Below are positions 8,076 through 17,400 of a stretch of 50,557 nucleotides of DNA, piece by piece. The stretch is from NCBI RefSeq assembly GCF_020829445.1, contig NZ_JAIVFV010000034.1, forward strand, positions 1 to 50,557. The letters are read 5' to 3'. Made by a program: the position numbers and the translations under genes. The notes beneath the pieces are model-generated. The model saw only the letters and a list, made by a program, of their open reading frames with translations. It was not told the origin of the DNA and did no database searches. The stretch's first letter is position 1, and every line of letters starts with the position of its first letter. The DNA comes from Nostoc sp. CHAB 5836 (lineage in GTDB: Bacteria > Cyanobacteriota > Cyanobacteriia > Cyanobacteriales > Nostocaceae).

Positions 8076-8432
8076 TTGCGTTGTTCTACTTACAGCAACC
8101 TCAACACCAGCATCCAGGAAACCTTCACCGCCATCGACCGTTTTGAGTGGCAAGCATCCGATGAACTGCGTCTTATGCGAGATAAAGGCTATTACCAAGA
8201 TGGTGGACACCTTAGCTTTGAAGCTTATTGCGAAAGCGAGTTGACCAAACACGGGGGATATCGCCGCGTCAGAGATTTGCTATCTGCGAAGAAAGTAGTT
8301 GATACCCTGCCAGAGGAACTGAGGGTGAAAATCACTAAACCCTCTCAAACTCGCTCCTTAGTCCGCCAGGTCAAAACTCTCGACAAGTTAGAGCAAGCTG
8401 TAGCGATCGCTCGTTCTAAAACTTACTCGTAA
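8076..8432 (+). pseudogene. Fragment of a hypothetical, plasmid/phage-type DNA-associated protein
   Basis: About 118 codons that I do not assign firmly. The readable part (FEWQASDELRLMRDKGYY, SFEAYCESELTKHGGYRRVRDLL, then an Lys/Arg-rich segment) resembles a small domain seen in cyanobacterial plasmid or phage-type proteins. No ATG exists in this frame; a plausible beginning, MTNDSLSQLALF, is in another frame at 8042, which suggests a frameshift around 8075. The 3' end runs into the broken end of the IS200/IS605 tnpB gene at about 8430, so both ends look damaged. Probably a remnant. Confidence 0.45.
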
Positions 8433-8837
8433 TGCGATTTTAGCTAGATAGACTTGTTCTTTCTGAAAAGAAAAGCCACCAATCCTAAATCGTGCTGATT
8501 GTTGATTAGTTTTCTTTTTAAACTTGGGTTTACCAACTTTTTTACCTTTACGCTTACCTTTAAGGGAATCGAAAAAGTTTTTGTAGGCTACCCCTAAGTC
8601 TGCTACGGATTGTTGCAAAGGGATATTAGAAACCTCGGATAACCATTGTCGTTCAATAGTTTTCTTTGCTTGAGTAATTACCAACTTTTGCAAGTCATTG
8701 TTGCTTGGTAGTTTTTCTGACTGCTTGCAGATAGCCAAGGCATCATTCCAAACCACACGGACGCAACCAAACAACTGAGCTAAAAGCTGTCGCTGTTGGT
8801 CTGTCGGGTAGAAACGGTATTGATACCTCGCTTTCAT
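8388..8837 (-). pseudogene. tnpB: Truncated TnpB (RNA-guided nuclease, IS200/IS605 accessory) N-terminal fragment
   Basis: The N-terminal 140 or so residues of a TnpB/OrfB protein: YQYRFYPTDQQRQLLAQLFG, VRVVWNDAL, WLSEVSNIPLQQSVADL, the basic segment KGKRKGKKVGKPKFKKK and FRIGGFSF...VYLAKI. Family-like sequence ends at about 8430 and the frame closes with unrelated residues at 8388. A full TnpB is about 400 residues, so the RuvC catalytic residues and zinc ribbon are missing and the product cannot be a nuclease. It is divergent from tnpA with a 51-bp gap containing a TATAAT-like box. The right end of the element has been lost. Confidence 0.88.
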
Positions 8838-8888
8838 GGCTAATGCTATAATTGGTCTAAAAAATGATTATACATTGGTCTGCATACA

Positions 8889-9287
8889 ATGACAACTATA
8901 TTTAGAAGAGAAAGACATAGTGTTACAGACTTAAAAATACATTTGGTCTGTGTGACAAAATATCGGAGGTCTATATTTACGCTAGAAAGCCTTGATCTGA
9001 TTGAAAAGTCGTTTCAAGAAGTTGCCAAAAAAATGGATTTCCAAGTGATCGAATTTAATGGTGAAGGGAATCATGTTCACTCGCTGATTGAATATCCACC
9101 CAAGCTGTCTGTGTCTCAAATAGTTAATGCACTAAAAGGAGTTTCCAGCCGTCGTTACGGACAAGAAGGATACAAAAAACCTCACAAAGAAGCTTTATGG
9201 AGTCCTAGCTATTTTGCGATTTCTGTAGGTGGAGCGCCGCTAGAAGTTCTTAAGCAGTATATTAGAAATCAAGAAAAGCCGTCCTAG
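8889..9287 (+). CDS. tnpA: IS200/IS605 family Y1 transposase TnpA
   Basis: A 132-residue single-domain HUH (Y1) transposase that moves single-stranded DNA by recognising terminal hairpins. The conserved LVCVTKYRR strand, the metal-binding HUH motif as GNHVHSLIEYPP, and the catalytic-tyrosine region LKQYIRNQEKP are all present, and the frame is full length. It is divergent from the truncated tnpB, the arrangement of IS605-type elements. A terminal hairpin overlaps its 3' end. Because the other end of the element is missing, it probably cannot move this copy, but it could act on related elements elsewhere. Confidence 0.92.
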   Translation: MTTIFRRERHSVTDLKIHLVCVTKYRRSIFTLESLDLIEKSFQEVAKKMDFQVIEFNGEGNHVHSLIEYPPKLSVSQIVNALKGVSSRRYGQEGYKKPHKEALWSPSYFAISVGGAPLEVLKQYIRNQEKPS

Positions 9288-9300
9288 AAGGACGGGGCTT
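9276..9300. mobile_element. IS200/IS605 terminal hairpin (tnpA-side end)
   Basis: CCGTCC (9279-9284), loop TAGAA, GGACGG (9290-9295), extended by AAGCC/GGCTT with a small bulge. Such subterminal hairpins are the recognition sites of Y1 transposases. The element boundary lies shortly beyond, at about 9300-9318, where the interrupted yoeB frame begins. Confidence 0.7.
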
Positions 9301-9472
9301 GAATCCCATTTTTTCGGTCACCAACCAGCTTTTCATAAGGCGGAGGATTTTGAAAAGGATTTTCTTCAAGAACTGCAAGTAATTCCTCCGCTTTTTCCTT
9401 CAAATTACTAGAAGCTAACTTATAAGCGTCTTTTTGCGCTTGTCTTGTATAAACTAACTTCCAACTCACCAA
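9284..9472 (-). pseudogene. yoeB: YoeB/Txe-family toxin truncated by the IS200/IS605 element
   Basis: The frame begins as a normal YoeB ribosome-dependent mRNA interferase (WKLVYTRQAQKDAYKLASS, then NPFQNPPPYEKLVGD). After YEKLVGD it turns into residues read from the insertion-sequence end. The missing C-terminal third holds the catalytic residues (the RRIN...HRLVY segment and the terminal His/Tyr), so the product should be inactive. It overlaps the upstream yefM-type antitoxin gene by 7 bp, as in intact toxin-antitoxin operons. No remaining 3' part of the gene is recognisable on the other side of the element. Confidence 0.85.
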
Positions 9473-9726
9473 TCTAACTCCCCATCACATTCTTCAATAG
9501 GAGTTGCTAACCCTTCTTTTATAGATTCTCGCATTCCAGGGACAGATAATAAGTAAAGAGTTTCCTGAATAGCAGACCAGTCTTTTTCGGCAAGCAGAAT
9601 CGCATTACCACGCTCACCCTGAATAATAATGGGTTGACCCTGCGCTGAAACTTGGTCGATTAGCTTTTGTAAATTATTTTGAGCGTCGTTGACCAGAAGT
9701 AAAGACATCATGCTTTTTTGAGTCAC
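9466..9726 (-). CDS. yefM: YefM/Phd-family antitoxin
   Basis: An 86-residue antitoxin with the Phd/YefM layout: an N-terminal DNA-binding segment (NDAQNNLQKLIDQVSAQGQP), IIIQGERGNAILLAEKDW, and a C-terminal toxin-binding tail with ETLYLLSVPGMRESI ending in the acidic EECDGELDW. It normally neutralises YoeB and represses its own operon. The frame is intact, whereas the partner toxin gene immediately downstream has been cut by an insertion sequence. An internal ATG (MMSLLL) five codons in is an alternative start. Confidence 0.88.
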   Translation of the reverse strand: MTQKSMMSLLLVNDAQNNLQKLIDQVSAQGQPIIIQGERGNAILLAEKDWSAIQETLYLLSVPGMRESIKEGLATPIEECDGELDW

Positions 9727-9756
9727 TGTAACTTTACTCTAGCTGATCTGCGAACT

Positions 9757-9908
9757 TATAGCGGTTCTCCCTTGAGTGCAGTACAGTTTTGACCTCACTT
9801 CCATTCCTCTCTCCTAAGAGGAGAGAGGCTTTGAATCTTACTCCCCAACGCTAGAAGGGAAGGGGCTGGGGGTTAGGTCTGTATTCCATGCAATTGAGAA
9901 CCGCTATA
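9757..9908. mobile_element. MITE-like element with 13-bp terminal inverted repeats
   Basis: TATAGCGGTTCTC (9757-9769) and its exact reverse complement GAGAACCGCTATA (9896-9908) enclose 152 bp without coding capacity. The interior has a CTCTCTCC/GGAGAGAG hairpin and a CCCCAACGCTAGAAGGGAAGG segment of the kind dispersed in Nostocales genomes. The terminal TA would be the target duplication. Confidence 0.75.
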
Positions 9909-10063
9909 TGCTTGGCAGAGATACCGCTCATCCTCTATGCAATGACCCCGGCTATATACCCACAGGCAGCGTATTAGATAAAATTTGCGCTACCTATAGA
10001 GTTCAGCCAGGGGATTTTTTGCTTTGGCTTCCCGTAAATACTCCTATTCACCGGAGCCGGTGA
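9908..10063 (+). pseudogene. Remnant of an XRE-type helix-turn-helix regulator
   Basis: A 51-codon frame whose middle, SVLDKICATYRVQPGDFLLW, resembles the C-terminal part of a Cro/C1-type HTH domain (LDKLC..l....GDLL.y.P). The preceding DNA-binding helices are absent, and its ATG is formed by the terminal base of the MITE at 9757-9908. It is most simply the tail of a regulator gene disrupted by that element. Confidence 0.4.
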
Positions 10064-10250
10064 CTTTCCCTGTTCAAATTTGAAGTGTTTTGGTAGCGAT
10101 ACCTGCGGCGGGCTTTGACTACGCACTGCTGGTCTGGTCATTGTCTATAACTGCTGAAATGCTTGCCATATATACATTTTAGCAGTTATAAACTCTGTGT
10201 TTTCAGAGTTTGTGATAAATCCGGGTTTATCCATCTGAATTATCGGCTAT

Positions 10251-10436
10251 TTGAATTTCTTGCTCGTATTGCGCGATCGCTTCCAGCGGGCGGTTACGCC
10301 ATCGCAACTCAGGCAACTCGAAGGACGAGACATAGAACCATCCGCTGGAATTATAGACTCTCAAACTGTGAAAACAACTGAAAAAGGAGGAGTTAAGGGC
10401 TATGATGGCGGATATGCAGGCTCTTTAGTCATATAG
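10251..10436 (+). pseudogene. IS5/IS4-type transposase fragment
   Basis: Within this short frame the stretch [20 protein letters not shown] matches the highly conserved region around a catalytic Asp of IS5-group (IS1031/IS427-like) transposases, and [12 protein letters not shown] precedes it as expected. Only about 100-180 bp remains; the N-terminal and C-terminal parts are gone and the frame closes quickly after GYDGGYAG. The rest of 9727-10546 contains only the MITE, the XRE remnant and AT-rich sequence. Confidence 0.55.
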
Positions 10437-10546
10437 TCCTAAATTTTAGAAGTAGGAAAGCTGTTTCAATACATTTTAAAATAGAATTCAAGAGTCAGAC
10501 TTTTTGATTAAAACTATATCTAAAAATCAATAGATATTCTGAACTC

Positions 10547-13500
10547 TCAATTCTGACTGAGAATCGCATTAATAATAGTGGCGTTTTGATTGAGATAGGG
10601 GGGATCGATCATCTGACGATGAGCGCCATAGGCATAATGATTGATTTTTTGCCTTTTTGTAGCTTGTGTCCAGTCATCTTCTAAATCATAGTTTTCCTCA
10701 GCACGCACGAGATGAATAGTTCCATTAATCTGTAGATTTTTGAGGTCTGAATTCCAGAGAAAATTAAAGTATTCCCAAACTTGATTGTATGTGCGATCGC
10801 GTAACTTTTGGTTCTCCAGAAAGTAACGTCTCAATTCCTGACGTTTAGGATTTAATAAGAAAGTATCAACCCCTTCTTTAATTTCTGACATCTCGGCTTG
10901 ATTAGCTTCACGACCCCCTCGATAAGTATCTATTAAAATCACATCAGAAACCACGCGATCGCGCCTTTCTAGCTGTTGAGCCATCAATATTGCTAAGAAA
11001 CCTCCTGCTGAGTGTCCCATCAATTTTATATCTTGATTTGGTGCTAGGTGGTCTATCAAATCGGCATATTTTTCTAAAGTTTGTTCATCGGCAATATATC
11101 TAAAAGTGTAGACAGCATAATCTTTTAAATAATCAGCTAGCTTTGCATAAGCTGTGGCAAAACCCAGGGCTGGAGGAAATAGAAATATCGCTTTTTCTTG
11201 CTGTTTATTGAAAACTACGTAGGGGCGTTCTTTAGGTTGGATATTCATCTCTTTGGCATAGATGATATACTCACTTAATTCTACCAATGTAGGTTTTTCA
11301 TAAATCATTGACAAAGGAATTTCAATCTCCATCTCTTGATAAATTACCGTCATGAGATTCATTGCCTGTAATGAATGTCCACCTAAATCGAAGAAGTTAT
11401 CATTCACTCCTATTTTTGACACTTGTAGGACTTTTTCCCAAATGTTTACTAAGATGTTTTCTGTTTGATTACGTGGAGCTAAATACGGTGATTCTACTAT
11501 TGATGTTTCATCAGGTTTTGGCAATTTTTTGTGATCTATCTTGCCATTAGGATTTAATGGCAGTTCTGACAGCATGACAAAAGCTGAAGGTATCATGTAA
11601 GCTGGCAATTTCTGCTGTAGGAAACGGCGCAGATCGCTAGGTGTCAATGACTGGTCTTTTCTGACTACATAAGCTACCAACCGTTGGTGTTCAGTGGTAT
11701 CTTCTCGCAGAATCACAACTGTTTGCGCTACTTGGGGATGATTGTCTAAAATTGATTCAATTTCTCCTAATTCGATACGTAAGCCCCGCAGCTTGACTTG
11801 GTTATCGATGCGACCAAGAAATTCGATATTGCCATCTGGTAAATAACGAGCTAAATCGCCAGTTTTATATAATTTGCCATTACCAAAAGGATTGTCAATA
11901 AATTTTTGAGCAGTTAATTCTGGTCGGTTGAGATAACCTCTAGCTAATGAAGCGCCTCCAATATGCAATTCTCCAGGAATGCCAATAGGAAGCGGTTGTA
12001 GCTCAGAATCGAGGATGTAAATCTGGGTATTGGCAATGGGGCGACCAATGGGAATTATCTGATAATGAGACTGTGGTGTACACTGCCAGAAAGTGGCATC
12101 AACTGCTGTTTCTGTTGGGCCATAAAAATTGTACAATTCACAATCAAACCGCTCAAAAAACCGTTGAGTCAGTTCATAGGATAGGGCTTCTCCACCACAA
12201 AACACTCGCTGCAAGCAACGACAATCTTCTAAGTTTAATTCCTGAATAAAAACTCGCAGTATTGAGGGAACAAAATTGATTTGGGTAACTTGTTGTTGGG
12301 CTATTAAATTAATTAGGTAAGCAGTATCTTTATGACCTTCAGGTTTAGCTAAGATTAAAGTAGCACCGGCTATTAAAGGCCAGAAGATTTCCCATGTTGC
12401 AACATCAAAACTGAAAGGAGTTATTTGCAGAACCGCATCGCTTGTTGTAAGTGGATAAGCCGCGATCGTCCGCAACAAATTATTGCAAATACCCCGATGG
12501 ATATTCATCACCCCCTTCGGCTGACCTGTAGAACCAGAAGTGTAAATGACATAAACCAAATTTTCCCATGTCACCTGAGTAATGGGATTCTGCTGACTAT
12601 ATTTAGCAATTATCGGCCAATCACTATCTAAACACAGCACTTGAGCTTGATTTTCTGGTAAAGAGGCTATTAAGGATTGCTGGGTAAGCAATATTGATAC
12701 CGCCGAATCCGAGAGCATATAAGCCAAACGTGCTGCTGGATAACTAGGATCTAAAGGGAGATATGCTCCCCCTGCTTTTAAAATCCCCAATAGTCCTACA
12801 ACCATTTCCAGCGATCGCTCAACAAAAATTCCCACCAATGCTTCTGGTTCTACACCTTTTGTTTGCAAATAGTGAGCTAACTGATTAGCTTGCTCATTTA
12901 ACTGTTGGTAGGTCAATTGTTGACCTGCAAATATGACTGCTACTGCATCGGGAGTAAGTTTTACTTGTTCTTCAAATAGCTGATGAATACATTTCTCTTG
13001 AGGATATGAAACTGCTGTGTTGTTCCATTCTATTAGTAACTGATCACGTTCTCCGGTGGTTAATAAATTAATTTGTGACAATTGGCAATCCGGATTATCA
13101 ACTACAGCCTGAATTATTTGTAAAAAGTGACCGCTCATTCTGGCGATCGCCTCATCTCTAAAAATATCCGGTTCGTATTCTATGACCAATTTTAAATCAT
13201 TAGCATCTTCAAAAAAACTCCAACTCAAATCAAATTGGGCAGTGCGTGGTGCTAGAGGGTATTCTTGATGCTCAATACCGGGAATTTTCATCACTGCTTT
13301 ACTTTCTTGACTTAGCAGTGAAAACATCACGTCGAACAACGGATTTCGGGATAAATCACGTTCTAAATCGAGGGTAGATACTAATTTATCAAAAGGATAA
13401 TCACTAAATTCATAAGCGTCGAGGCAAGTATTTGTCACTTCTGTCAGCGCTTGTTTAAAAGTTCCTTCTTCTGGGAGTAAAGTTCTTAATGCCAGGGTAT

Positions 13501-14425
13501 TGATATAAAATCCAATTTGGTTTTCCAAATCTGGATGATTGCGTCCAGAAATAGGTACACCAATTACTAAATCACCCTGTCCGGTATAACGGTAGAGTAA
13601 TATTTTAAATAAAGTTAAGAGAGTAATAAATAGAGTTGTATGATTCTTAGCAGCCAAAGTGCGTAATTGATCGCTCAGACTGGGACTGAAACGATAAGTA
13701 TATAGAGCTGCTTGAGAAGATTTAAACTTAGGTCGGGGAAAGTCAGTTGGTAAGTTAAGTATAGGTGGTTGTTGTGCAAAGCGATCGCACCAATAATCAT
13801 GCTGTTCTATTACCTCCTCACTTTCTAACAACTTATTTTGCCATGCAGCATAATCTTTATATTGCAATGGTAGTTGAGGTAAGGTAGCGTTTTTTTGTTG
13901 AGTATAAGCAGAGTACAAAGTGATAAATTCTTGGAAAATAATATCGAGCGATCGCGCATCACCAATAATATGGTGTATAGTCAAACAAAATAAAAATTCA
14001 TCTGACTTGATCTGCACTAGTAAAACTCGCATTAGGGATAATTTTTCTAAATCAAAGCGCGAATTTGCTGACTCTTTAATCCAGGTATCAGCTACTATTT
14101 CAGCATCACTTTTCCCTCTTAAATCTCTAAAAAATAGTAGCTGTTCTTGAGCTACTTGTTCATGAACAATTTGCTGAATATTTCCAGCCACACTAGTAAA
14201 AGTAGTTCGCAAAATCTCGTGGCGGCTCACAAGTTGTTGGAAAGCTGACTCAAATGCAAAAATATCTAAACAACCATTTATTCTCATTGCCAGCCTAATA
14301 TTATAAGCGCTGGAATATTCATCTATATGATGCAGAATCCACATACGTCGTTGAGCATGGGATACTTCATAATATTTTTGCTGTGGTAGTGTTTTAATAG
14401 CGCCCCATCGTTCTGAAGTTATCAT
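10547..14425 (-). CDS. mcyC: Microcystin synthetase McyC (NRPS: C-A-PCP-TE)
   Basis: A 1292-residue terminal NRPS that adds the position-4 residue (Arg in many microcystins) and releases the heptapeptide by macrocyclisation. Domains: C (about 18-450; HHxxxD motif present as HHIIGDA rather than ending in G), A (about 480-940; YTSGSTG near 630, YKTGD, NGKID), PCP (about 975-1045; LGGHS near 1010), TE (about 1060-1292; GHSAGG nucleophile, later Asp in LIDTY and His in GAHRQM). The pocket residues I read are D-V-W-N-F-G-F-V-D-K. This differs from the Arg code I remember (DVWTIGAVDK) while keeping its first three and last three positions, so Arg or another basic residue is plausible but not proven. 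The gene starts within the mcyB stop (ATGA overlap), implying translational coupling. Confidence 0.95.
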   Translation of the reverse strand: MITSERWGAIKTLPQQKYYEVSHAQRRMWILHHIDEYSSAYNIRLAMRINGCLDIFAFESAFQQLVSRHEILRTTFTSVAGNIQQIVHEQVAQEQLLFFRDLRGKSDAEIVADTWIKESANSRFDLEKLSLMRVLLVQIKSDEFLFCLTIHHIIGDARSLDIIFQEFITLYSAYTQQKNATLPQLPLQYKDYAAWQNKLLESEEVIEQHDYWCDRFAQQPPILNLPTDFPRPKFKSSQAALYTYRFSPSLSDQLRTLAAKNHTTLFITLLTLFKILLYRYTGQGDLVIGVPISGRNHPDLENQIGFYINTLALRTLLPEEGTFKQALTEVTNTCLDAYEFSDYPFDKLVSTLDLERDLSRNPLFDVMFSLLSQESKAVMKIPGIEHQEYPLAPRTAQFDLSWSFFEDANDLKLVIEYEPDIFRDEAIARMSGHFLQIIQAVVDNPDCQLSQINLLTTGERDQLLIEWNNTAVSYPQEKCIHQLFEEQVKLTPDAVAVIFAGQQLTYQQLNEQANQLAHYLQTKGVEPEALVGIFVERSLEMVVGLLGILKAGGAYLPLDPSYPAARLAYMLSDSAVSILLTQQSLIASLPENQAQVLCLDSDWPIIAKYSQQNPITQVTWENLVYVIYTSGSTGQPKGVMNIHRGICNNLLRTIAAYPLTTSDAVLQITPFSFDVATWEIFWPLIAGATLILAKPEGHKDTAYLINLIAQQQVTQINFVPSILRVFIQELNLEDCRCLQRVFCGGEALSYELTQRFFERFDCELYNFYGPTETAVDATFWQCTPQSHYQIIPIGRPIANTQIYILDSELQPLPIGIPGELHIGGASLARGYLNRPELTAQKFIDNPFGNGKLYKTGDLARYLPDGNIEFLGRIDNQVKLRGLRIELGEIESILDNHPQVAQTVVILREDTTEHQRLVAYVVRKDQSLTPSDLRRFLQQKLPAYMIPSAFVMLSELPLNPNGKIDHKKLPKPDETSIVESPYLAPRNQTENILVNIWEKVLQVSKIGVNDNFFDLGGHSLQAMNLMTVIYQEMEIEIPLSMIYEKPTLVELSEYIIYAKEMNIQPKERPYVVFNKQQEKAIFLFPPALGFATAYAKLADYLKDYAVYTFRYIADEQTLEKYADLIDHLAPNQDIKLMGHSAGGFLAILMAQQLERRDRVVSDVILIDTYRGGREANQAEMSEIKEGVDTFLLNPKRQELRRYFLENQKLRDRTYNQVWEYFNFLWNSDLKNLQINGTIHLVRAEENYDLEDDWTQATKRQKINHYAYGAHRQMIDPPYLNQNATIINAILSQN

Positions 14426-17400
14426 TTTGCCTGCCGTGATTGAATTAAGTCAGCTTGTTCTTTTAAGGTATTATTAGTAAAAATTTCCCGCAATCGTAGT
14501 GAGATTCCAAAGCAGTTGCGGATTTGCGACACCAAGCGCATCGCTTTGAGACTATTTCCCCCTAGTTCAAAGAATGATTGTTGAATGTCACTCACTTCCA
14601 CTTCTAAGAGTTCATTCCAAACCGAGGCTAATAAACTTTCTTGTTTGCTGAAACTAGTCAATTTATTGGTTATTTGTGCAATATTTTCTGCTAGTTTTGG
14701 CAACACTAGGCGATTGATTTTCCCATTTGGTAATAGAGGGAAATACTCTAACCGCATCACAAAGGTTGGTTGCATATAAATGGGTAACACTTGTTTGACT
14801 TTTCTTATGATGTGTTCATGGTTTGCAGTGTCATTTCCCTGATAATATGCAGTTAATGTTACCAATCCTTCCTTTTTATCCGCAACTACCAATACTTTTT
14901 CTACACCATCAATAGCAGAAATTGCATCTTCAATTTCTCTTAATTCAATTCGTACCCCATTCAATTTAACTTGGTTATCGCTGCGTCCTATTACTTCCAA
15001 ATTCATATCTGGTAGCAGTCGTCCTAAATCACCTGTGCGATAAACTAAATCACTGCCATTATTCAAAGGATTTGGCACAAAAACCAAATTAGTTAAGTTT
15101 TCATCTTGGTAATAACCTTTTGTTAAATAAGGCGATTTGACAAAAATTTCCCCAACTTCTCCGACAGCGCAGGGACGAGAGCCATCGATGACTGCAAACG
15201 CCGCATCTGACAATGTTTTTCCCGCCGGAACTCGCGCATAAGAAATCTTATTAGGGTCAGTAATCCGGTAAAAATGCTTGACAAAAGTTGTTTCACTAGC
15301 TCCATAAATGTTGACAAATTCTGTTTGATTACCAAAAACTTGATGCCATTCACAAAGTTCTTTGACAAATAAAGGTTCTCCTCCCAACACCAAAATCTGC
15401 AAATTTTTCAGTATTTGGTCAGCATTGGCTAAATGGCGACCGATGTTTAAAAACAAGCGCATCACCGAAGGTACCGTATGCAGTAAATTAATCTGCCATT
15501 CTCCTAACCGCAATAGCAAACGCTCCGAATCTTCACGGTCTGTACTATCAGGAATATAGAGAGTTCCTCCAGAACATAAAGTAACAAGAGTTTCTCTCAG
15601 ATAAGCATCAAAGTTAATTTGAGCAATTTGTAAACAGCGCCAGTTCCGATTAATGCCGAATTCAATTTTTTCCCAATTTATGAAGTGACGCAAGCTTCCA
15701 TGACTACCAAGTATTGCTTTAGGTTCACCTGTTGAGCCGGAAGTGAACATAATATAGTTAGAATCATCAGCATCAGGCATTAATAGAGCTTTTTTACTAT
15801 CGCTTTTGACTACGTTCAAGCATTGATAATTTGCACCATTCCATTCATAGTATTGCTGAACTTTATTAGTAGTAACCACCAATATATATGGAGGTTTTGG
15901 TAATACTGCTAATCTGGGTTTCACTACATCTAAATATTCTGCTGCTGTCACCACGATTGAGGGAGATGTTTTTAACATCATTCGTGAATAGCGTTCTTCC
16001 GGTTCATCCAAACGCAGAGGTAAATAAATTCCCCCAGCTTTGAATACAGCCAGCATCGCTACTACCTGACGGTAATCCCCTTCTAAAATTACACCGCAAA
16101 TGGTATCTTTTTGAGTTCCTAAATCATTGAAGATATTAGCCCAAGAATTAGTTAATATATCTAATTCCAGATAGCTCAATTCTCCCCCAAAATAAATAAT
16201 TGATGCTTTTTCTGGTGTAGCTTTTACCTGTTCGTTCAAGTCATGAATGACTGTCTGTGTCTCTAAACGAGGAATTGGTTGAATAAAGCTTTCAATTAAA
16301 GAGGTTTCTGCTGCTGATAAAAGAGAAATTTCACACACTGCTTGACTAGGATTTGCTACCATCTCAGTCAGCAACTTCTCCAAATGAATCAGAGCTTTTT
16401 GCATCCTATCTGCTTGGAATATATCTGTGTTGTAAATTAAATCTAACCTGAGTTCATCATTTTGTTCGATAAAAATAAAAGAGAGGTCAAATTTGCTTGT
16501 AGGAGTTAGTAAATCCAGGGATTCTATTTTTACTTCTTCTACTACAGTTTGACCAAAATTTTGCAACAGCACTAAAATATCAAACAATGGTGTGCGGTTA
16601 ATTTCTCTTGAAATTGTTAGTTGTTCTACCAAAATATCAAATGGGTAATTAGAATGCTCAAATGCTTCTGTGACGGTTTGGCGAACTTTTGTGAGCAGAT
16701 TTTTATAGCCTTGTTTGGGGTCTAATTCATCACGGATTACAAGTGTATTGAGAAATAAGCCGATTAAAGATTGCAGTTGTGGATGGTTGCGAGTGGCAAT
16801 TTCTGTACCAATAGAAATGTCATGCTGACCAGTGTAGCGATAAAGTAATACTTTTACTGCTGCTACCAGTCCGATAAACAAAGTGCTTTCTGTTTGTCTA
16901 CAAATCGTTCGCAACCCAGAGACAATTTCTGGTTTGAATGTCCAGCTTAAATGAGAACCATTGTAAGTCTTGATAGGAGGTCGCAGAAAGTCTGTGGGTA
17001 AGTGAACGCGGGGTATTTGCCCATTATCCAGTTTTTGCCGCCAGTAATCTAAGTTTTTCCTATTACCCTCACTTCGCAAAATATTGGCTTGCCAAGCTGC
17101 ATAATCTTTGTATTGTATGGGCAGACTATCTGGATTTGGTTGTAAGCCTTTGACAAAGTAATTGTAATATTTTAAGCATTCTTGAGCTAATAAATCCATC
17201 GACCAGCCATCACAAATAATATGATGGATTTCCATGAATAAAATATATTCATTATCTGACAACTTATAAATATTAGCCCGTAACAGAGGGCTGTTTTCTA
17301 AATTGAAAGGTTCTTTCTTTTCTTGAATAATTTCTAGTATGCGGTTTTGGGCATCAGGTTCATTAATCCAATCTTGAAATCCGATATAAAAATGATAATC

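Noticed and set aside
10163..10381. Plus-strand 72-codon frame overlapping the IS5 remnant
   Set aside because: It reads the transposase remnant in a wrong frame; the homologous frame is the one at 10251-10436.
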